Of a stretch of 64,000 nucleotides of DNA, positions 59,388 to 64,000 are shown in pieces. Source of the DNA: an uncultured Bacteroidia bacterium (GTDB lineage: Bacteria > Bacteroidota > Bacteroidia > Bacteroidales > F082); NCBI GenBank assembly GCA_902786745.1, contig CADADR010000001.1, positions 434,001 to 498,000 on the forward strand. Reading direction: 5' to 3'. Position 1 is the stretch's first letter. Each line of letters starts with the position of its first letter. The notes under the pieces were generated by a model. It saw only the letters and a program-made list of their open reading frames with translations. It did not search any database and had not been told where the DNA came from. The position numbers were made by a program, and so were the translations under genes.

Positions 59388-61925
59388 ATGAAAAAGCTTT
59401 TATTATCAGTTTTCATGCTGGTTTTCAGCATAATGGCACTTCAGGCCAAGCCCATCAACAGCGGTCTTGCCTTGACTGCCGCCCAAAAATTTGCCTCGAC
59501 GCAGTTTGCAATGGAACGCGCCCTGCCCGAACTCGTCTACACGGGTCAGAACGATGCGTTTTACGTCTATAACATCGGCGACCATAATTTCGTCATCATT
59601 GCTGGCGACGACGCGCATCGTCCTGTCATCGGTTATTCTGACCAGTCGGCGTTCGATGCTGCCAACATCCCGCCTGCGTTGGCATATTATCTGGATGGCG
59701 TGGCTGAGTGTATATCACTATTGCTCAATGCTGTGGCTACCCCCGATGTGGCTGCCGAATGGGCTTCGGTACTTGAGCATGGTCGGCTCGTTTCACGTCA
59801 TGGTGGTCGTGGTACGGGTTACTTCTGCCAAACCCAATGGAACCAAACCTATCCCTATAACTATTGTTGTCCCGAAGATCCTGCCGGCTCAGGCGGTCAC
59901 GCCATAGTGGGTTGCCTTGCCACTGCTATGTCGCAGTTGATGCGCTTCTGGGCCTATCCTACCCAAGGTATCGGTAGCCATTGCTACTACCATGAGGATT
60001 ATGGCCAAATCTGTGCCGACTTTGGCAACACTACCTACGATTGGGACAACATGCCTAATGTACTGAACAACAATTCATCGGAAGCCGAAATGCTGGCCAC
60101 GGGTACACTGTGTTTCCATTGTGGTGTCACCATCGACATGGGCTATGGACCTGATGGTAGCGGAGGCGCTTCGGGCCCCATCCCTGGTGTGATGCATACC
60201 TATTTCAACTACTGCGATGCCATCGTCCAGCTCCGTCGCAACGACTTCGAGACGAAGACCTGGAAGGCCATGGTGCGCGAACAATTCGACATGGGATGGC
60301 CTATGTATTACGGTGGCTGCCAAGACGGCGGCTGCCATGCCTTCGTGTGCGACGGCTACGATGATTTCGATATGTTCCACTTCAACTTGGGTTGGGGCGG
60401 CGGCTCCGATGGCTGGTATCTCATCGATGACGCTCCTTACACCAGTCCCGCCGATGCCATGTTCAATTTTGTCCCTGCTGAGGTCTATAACCAGACGCCT
60501 TCGGAGCCTACCGATTTCACGGCGGTTCCTGTCAGCGACACCGATCTCAAGGTGCGTCTCAACTGGACCAATCCTACTACCACCCTCGACGGCACGACCT
60601 TGGAGACCATCGAACAGGTTGTGGTGACGCGCGACAACGAAGTCATCGCCACCCTTACCGATGTAGTCCCCGGTGCTACGCTTGAGTTTGAAGACGCCGG
60701 TGTGCCGCGTTACGATGTGTTCCACTATGCCGTGTATGCCATTGCCAATGGTCGTGTTGGAAAACACGCCAATGTCATGAAAGTTTTGGTGGGTCCTTCT
60801 TGCACATGGCAAGTCATCATGACCACCACCAGCTATCAAGGCTGGAAGGGTGGTGCCGTTTCGGCGTATTCAGCCACAGGCCGCGAAATAGTGAGTATGA
60901 CGACCAACACCTCGGCTGGCGTACAGGTCCAGCCTGAATTGCCCCTAGGTCATGTGAGCTTTGGCTGGACTGCCCCTGAAGAAACGGTCAGCCAGATGGC
61001 TTTCGTCATCAAGGATGCCACTGGGCAGACGGTGTATTCCTTCTCAGGGTCTTCTGATGACTTGCCTTCGGGCGTCTTCTTCGAGACCAACAACAATTGC
61101 GGAAACGAAATGGTTTGCGGAGTCCCACAGAATCTCGTTGCCACGGCCCAAGACGACGCCATCCTGCTCACTTGGGATGCCGTCCAGGATCCTGGTTATG
61201 GCTATAACATCTATCGCGACGGTTTGCTGTACCGTCTTGTCCAAGAAGGTACGACCTGCCTTGACGAAAACGCGCCTATGGGTGGACATTGTTATCAGGT
61301 GGCTGTGCTTTGCGAAGGCGGCGACAGCGGTGAACGCTCCAACGAGTCGTGTGCCACGGCAGGACCCTGCTATCCGCCTCGCAACCTGGACTATGAATTA
61401 ACAAGCAATTTCAAGGTTAAACTGATGTGGGAGACGCCACAGCCCAACGATGGTCTTTCGGGCTATTACCTCTATCGTAAGGAAGGCGATGGCGAATACC
61501 ATCGCATCAAGTCGCTGAATGCTTCAGCGGTTACTTTCACCGACAATTCCGCGAATCAGGAAGGCCATTATTACTACCGTCTCTATGCGTATTACGGTGC
61601 TTTGGATTGCACCTCGGCACCCGCTAACCGGCATTATTACGATAATGTCTTCGAGTTGCATGTCTATTATTCGCCCACAGGCATGGATGAGAATGAGGCG
61701 CAAATGAAGGTCTATCCTAACCCGACGAAGAGCCTCGTCACCGTCGAAGCCGAAGGTATGACGGATGTGTCGGTCTACAACACATTGGGGCAGTGTGTCT
61801 TGCAGAAAGAAGTCGATGGAAATCAAATCACCGTTGACCTGCAACATGCGTCCGAAGGACTCTACATGCTTCGTATCAAGACCGAGCAAGGCATCATCTC
61901 CAAACGCATCACCCTAAAGCATTAA
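59388..61925 (+). CDS. Streptopain-type (C10) cysteine peptidase with T9SS domain
   Basis: 845 residues. Signal peptide 1-20 (MALQA). Residues 21-145 are a Spi-like propeptide. The catalytic domain (about 146-365) has Cys176 in HAIVGCLATAMSQ, His317 in GGCHAFVCDGYDD and the NLGWGG glycine motif at 333-338, the SpeB/interpain pattern. FN3-like domains follow (about 370-755). The end, YPNPTKSLVTVEAEG, VYNTLGQCVLQKE and ASEGLYMLRIKTE, is a T9SS domain. It is probably an exported protease of broad specificity, autoprocessed as SpeB is. Confidence 0.93.
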   Translation: MKKLLLSVFMLVFSIMALQAKPINSGLALTAAQKFASTQFAMERALPELVYTGQNDAFYVYNIGDHNFVIIAGDDAHRPVIGYSDQSAFDAANIPPALAYYLDGVAECISLLLNAVATPDVAAEWASVLEHGRLVSRHGGRGTGYFCQTQWNQTYPYNYCCPEDPAGSGGHAIVGCLATAMSQLMRFWAYPTQGIGSHCYYHEDYGQICADFGNTTYDWDNMPNVLNNNSSEAEMLATGTLCFHCGVTIDMGYGPDGSGGASGPIPGVMHTYFNYCDAIVQLRRNDFETKTWKAMVREQFDMGWPMYYGGCQDGGCHAFVCDGYDDFDMFHFNLGWGGGSDGWYLIDDAPYTSPADAMFNFVPAEVYNQTPSEPTDFTAVPVSDTDLKVRLNWTNPTTTLDGTTLETIEQVVVTRDNEVIATLTDVVPGATLEFEDAGVPRYDVFHYAVYAIANGRVGKHANVMKVLVGPSCTWQVIMTTTSYQGWKGGAVSAYSATGREIVSMTTNTSAGVQVQPELPLGHVSFGWTAPEETVSQMAFVIKDATGQTVYSFSGSSDDLPSGVFFETNNNCGNEMVCGVPQNLVATAQDDAILLTWDAVQDPGYGYNIYRDGLLYRLVQEGTTCLDENAPMGGHCYQVAVLCEGGDSGERSNESCATAGPCYPPRNLDYELTSNFKVKLMWETPQPNDGLSGYYLYRKEGDGEYHRIKSLNASAVTFTDNSANQEGHYYYRLYAYYGALDCTSAPANRHYYDNVFELHVYYSPTGMDENEAQMKVYPNPTKSLVTVEAEGMTDVSVYNTLGQCVLQKEVDGNQITVDLQHASEGLYMLRIKTEQGIISKRITLKH

Positions 61926-61932
61926 TCAAAAA

Positions 61933-61965
61933 AACTCTCAACTCTAAACTCTCAACTCTAAACTA
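61933..61965. repeat. Heptamer repeat AACTCTC/AACTCTA
   Basis: AAACTCTCAACTCTAAACTC then TCAACTCTAAACT, starting 8 bases after the C10 peptidase stop and just before the mrp promoter. Related to 32190-32220. Confidence 0.75.
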
Positions 61966-61970
61966 TTTCT

Positions 61971-61978
61971 TACCTTTG
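61971..61978 (+). promoter_or_regulatory. -7 element of the mrp gene
   Basis: TACCTTTG, 31 bases before the ATG at 62010. Confidence 0.55.
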
Positions 61979-62009
61979 CAGGGTAATTTAGAATCATTTT
62001 AGAAACGCC

Positions 62010-63029
62010 ATGCTTAATAAAGAAAACGTACAGGAAGTCCTGAAGGACGTCATCTATTTCCCTAAAGGGGATAATATCATCGCATTGAATATGGTTGAGA
62101 ACCTGATGGTTAGGGACAATGCCATCCGTTTCGACCTTGTCATGGAACACGCCAACGACCCGAAGAACGACATTCTTGTGAATGGTGCCAAGCGCACGCT
62201 GACCGAGGTGTTTGGCGAGGATGTCGACATCGAAATCAAGGTAGTGGAGGAGAAGACAGCCCTCTCGAAGGTGAAGCATATCATTGCTGTGGCTTCGGGC
62301 AAGGGTGGCGTCGGCAAGTCGACGGTGGCTGCTAACCTGGCCATCGCCTTGGCACGCGCCAACCAACGTGTGGGTTTGATCGATGCCGACATCTATGGCC
62401 CTTCCGTCCCGATGATGTTTGGCCTTGGCAACGAACAGCCAGCCGCATTTGAGAAAGACGGCAAGACCGTGATGCTGCCTCTTGAAAGATTTGGCATCAA
62501 GTTGATGAGTATAGGTTGCTTTGTCGACGCCAACCGTCCACTCATCTGGCGTGGACCTATGGCTACCAGCGCTTTGAACCAGCTGATGAACGACACCCTT
62601 TGGGGCGAGTTGGACTGGATGGTCGTCGACATGCCTCCTGGAACGGGCGACATCCAACTGACATTGGCCCAGCAATACAACGTGTCGGGTGCCCTCATCG
62701 TGACGACGCCTCAGAAGGTGGCCTTCGCCGATGTGCTTCGCGCCGCCATGATGTTCAAGGAAGAAGCCTTGCAGATCCCGATTTACGGTCTGGTGGAGAA
62801 CATGGCCTACTTCACGCCTTCCGACATGCCCGAAAAGAAGTATTACATCTTCGGCAAGGAGACTGGCAAGGAATTTGCTGACCAACTGGGTGTGCCGCTC
62901 TTGGGTCAGATCCCGATTACGGAGAAGATAGCCGAGTGCGGTGATGCCGGTATGCCGCTCGCTTTGGACGCTGACTCACCAGTTACCAAGGCCTTCGACC
63001 AGATTGCACAAACCATCATTAACGCCTAA
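62010..63029 (+). CDS. mrp: Mrp/ApbC-type iron-sulfur carrier ATPase
   Basis: 339 residues. An N-terminal DUF59-like segment (about 1-80, VQEVLKDVIYFPKGDNIIAL) is followed by the deviant Walker A SGKGGVGKST (96-105) and DMPPGTGDIQLTLAQ. The CxxC that joins two ApbC subunits in many bacteria is absent: the region reads VENMAYFTPSDMPEKKYYIFG. It probably carries or inserts Fe-S clusters. The NifU-like gene starts 34 bases downstream and may supply the cluster. Confidence 0.93.
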   Translation: MLNKENVQEVLKDVIYFPKGDNIIALNMVENLMVRDNAIRFDLVMEHANDPKNDILVNGAKRTLTEVFGEDVDIEIKVVEEKTALSKVKHIIAVASGKGGVGKSTVAANLAIALARANQRVGLIDADIYGPSVPMMFGLGNEQPAAFEKDGKTVMLPLERFGIKLMSIGCFVDANRPLIWRGPMATSALNQLMNDTLWGELDWMVVDMPPGTGDIQLTLAQQYNVSGALIVTTPQKVAFADVLRAAMMFKEEALQIPIYGLVENMAYFTPSDMPEKKYYIFGKETGKEFADQLGVPLLGQIPITEKIAECGDAGMPLALDADSPVTKAFDQIAQTIINA

Positions 63030-63063
63030 CTGAACAACTGAACAACTTCCAACTGAACAACTG
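63027..63063. repeat. AACTGAACAACTT-type tandem repeat, second copy
   Basis: CTAACTGAACAACTGAACAA, then CTTCCAACTGAACAACTG, filling the gap between mrp and the NifU-like gene. The same phrase is at 32748-32787. Confidence 0.75.
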
Positions 63064-63321
63064 ATGGAAATGGAAAGAGAAACGATATTACGCAAAGTCA
63101 AGAACGTCCTCGAACAAGTGCGTCCCTACCTCCAGCAAGACGGCGGCGACGTCAACTTCGTGGAACTCACCGACGATATGGTCGTTCTGGTGCAGCTCAC
63201 GGGTGCCTGCGGCAATTGCCCTCACAGCAAGATGACCCTTAAAAATGGCATCGAATCCGTGATGAAGAAAGTCATCCCCGAGATCAAGGCAGTGGAACAG
63301 GCGGAAACTTTGGATCTATAA
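63064..63321 (+). CDS. NifU C-terminal-domain protein (Fe-S scaffold/carrier)
   Basis: 85 residues, a stand-alone Nfu domain. The cluster-binding cysteines are Cys49 and Cys52 in GACGNCPHS. RPYLQQDGGDVNFVELTDD is the family start. An ATG two codons later (MERET) is an alternative. It probably hands Fe-S clusters to target proteins together with Mrp. Confidence 0.92.
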   Translation: MEMERETILRKVKNVLEQVRPYLQQDGGDVNFVELTDDMVVLVQLTGACGNCPHSKMTLKNGIESVMKKVIPEIKAVEQAETLDL

Positions 63322-63350
63322 CTCAATGTCAAACATAAAATCACTCTAAG

Positions 63351-64000
63351 ATGAAAAAAGTTCTATTCTCATTATTGGCACTGCTGCTCCTTTCGGTGAG
63401 CGGCTTTGCCCAAACGACCTACACCATGGTCAACTCGGCCGCGCAACTTGAGCCTGGCCAGTACATACTTGTGGGCTACGACAACGAAGGCCAAGCCTTT
63501 GTCATGAGCTACCAGAAATCCAATAACCGTCATGCACTCACTATCGACGAGAATGGCGGTGTCATCACGGCTACCGTGGCCACTGACCCCTCGCAACAGG
63601 ACCTTCCTTTCGAGTTCACCCTTGACGGTGCTCCCGGTGCCTGGACCATTTACGATCCGCTCAACAACGGTTATCTCTATGCCCCTGGCGGTGGCAACTA
63701 CCTCCGCACGCAAACCGATCTGAACGACAACGGTCGCTGGACCATCACCGATGGTGATGAAGGCGGTATGGTGCCTGTCAGCAACGGTGGTGTGGAGCAG
63801 TGCTACATGCGCTACAACATCACTTCCACTTTGTTCGGCTGCTATAAGGAGTCGTCGAATGTGGCCGCTACCGTTTACTTCTTCAAAGCCGGTGGCGCTG
63901 CCCAACCCGATCCCGAGCCGAGCAACTATCCGACCCAATTCACGGCTGCGCCTGATGGCGTTGATGTCTACGTCGTGTGGCAGGATGCCACTGGAGCTCA
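63351..64000 (+). CDS. Secreted protein with FN3 domain, cut by the right edge
   Basis: The ATG at 63351 is followed by a signal peptide (VSGFAQ, about residue 21) and 216 codons of open frame to the window end. The early part (TYTMVNSAAQLEPGQYILVGYDNEG and LYAPGGGNYLRT) is a beta-rich unit also seen at the front of Bacteroidetes surface proteins. After a Pro/Asp linker (AAQPDPEPSN) an FN3 domain begins (YPTQFTAAPDGVDVYVVWQD). The family and the missing C-terminus are unknown; a T9SS cargo is likely. Confidence 0.78.
   Translation, partial: MKKVLFSLLALLLLSVSGFAQTTYTMVNSAAQLEPGQYILVGYDNEGQAFVMSYQKSNNRHALTIDENGGVITATVATDPSQQDLPFEFTLDGAPGAWTIYDPLNNGYLYAPGGGNYLRTQTDLNDNGRWTITDGDEGGMVPVSNGGVEQCYMRYNITSTLFGCYKESSNVAATVYFFKAGGAAQPDPEPSNYPTQFTAAPDGVDVYVVWQDATGA

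Overview
The window looks like chromosomal DNA of an anaerobic, probably host-associated member of the Bacteroidales. The evidence is the many secreted proteins ending in type IX secretion (T9SS) C-terminal sorting domains, a TonB-dependent receptor paired with a DUF4249 lipoprotein, Bacteroidetes-type promoters (TAnnTTTG, in the best cases 20 bases after a TTTG-like element), few Shine-Dalgarno sites, and families such as GYDIA GHMP kinase, BspA-like leucine-rich repeats, C10 and C25 (gingipain-type) peptidases and GLUG/lamin-tail surface proteins. A mevalonate-pathway HMG-CoA reductase is present, which many gut Bacteroidales lack. I cannot assign a genus. I saw no tRNA, rRNA, CRISPR array, intact transposase or phage gene.

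Layout. 1-3.6 kb: two BspA-like surface proteins (one cut by the edge) and a membrane-tethered TPR/helix-turn-helix regulator. 3.6-6.5 kb: DUF4468-like protein, HMG-CoA reductase and GHMP kinase in one operon. 6.5-9.8 kb: asd-ribF-rlmH, overlapping by 4 bases each, then a GIN-domain lipoprotein. 10-12.8 kb: porin O/P-type protein with a lamin-tail lipoprotein. 12.9-15.7 kb: two CYTH-type proteins and an SLC13-type transporter. 15.7-18.9 kb: TonB receptor and DUF4249 lipoprotein. 19-21.6 kb: small secreted proteins and a collapsed pseudogene, each with a copy of one promoter/leader block. 21.7-26.4 kb: a second TPR/HTH regulator, an ATPase remnant and a lamin-tail surface protein. 26.4-34.8 kb: mostly housekeeping (acyltransferase, phosphatase, mltF, queG, crotonase, elbB, outer membrane barrels). 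34.9-38.9 kb: Ser/Arg-rich secreted protein, 5'-nucleotidase with a 64-residue partner, zinc metallopeptidase. 39.2-50.2 kb: a 3459-residue T9SS adhesin and an 87-residue membrane-anchored companion. 50.2-56.3 kb: BASS transporter, lipoprotein nitroreductase, EamA transporter and a gingipain-type protease. 56.4-63.3 kb: AbrB, acyltransferase 3, AlkD, hydrolase, C10 peptidase, Mrp and NifU-like protein. The right edge cuts another secreted protein.

The most striking non-coding feature is a dense set of palindromic repeats. A family of about 130 bases, built like a REPIN (hairpin, variable spacer, GC-rich inner arm, conserved core, inner arm, spacer, hairpin), occurs four times, three of them 1-11 bases after a stop codon. 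Other palindrome families lie between genes, and two lie in frame inside genes (GHMP kinase and AlkD). The proteins secreted by T9SS (leucine-rich repeat protein, giant adhesin, gingipain-type and streptopain-type proteases) suggest a surface proteolysis and adhesion lifestyle. The two paralogous membrane-tethered regulators lie beside such cargo genes and may control them; that is inference.
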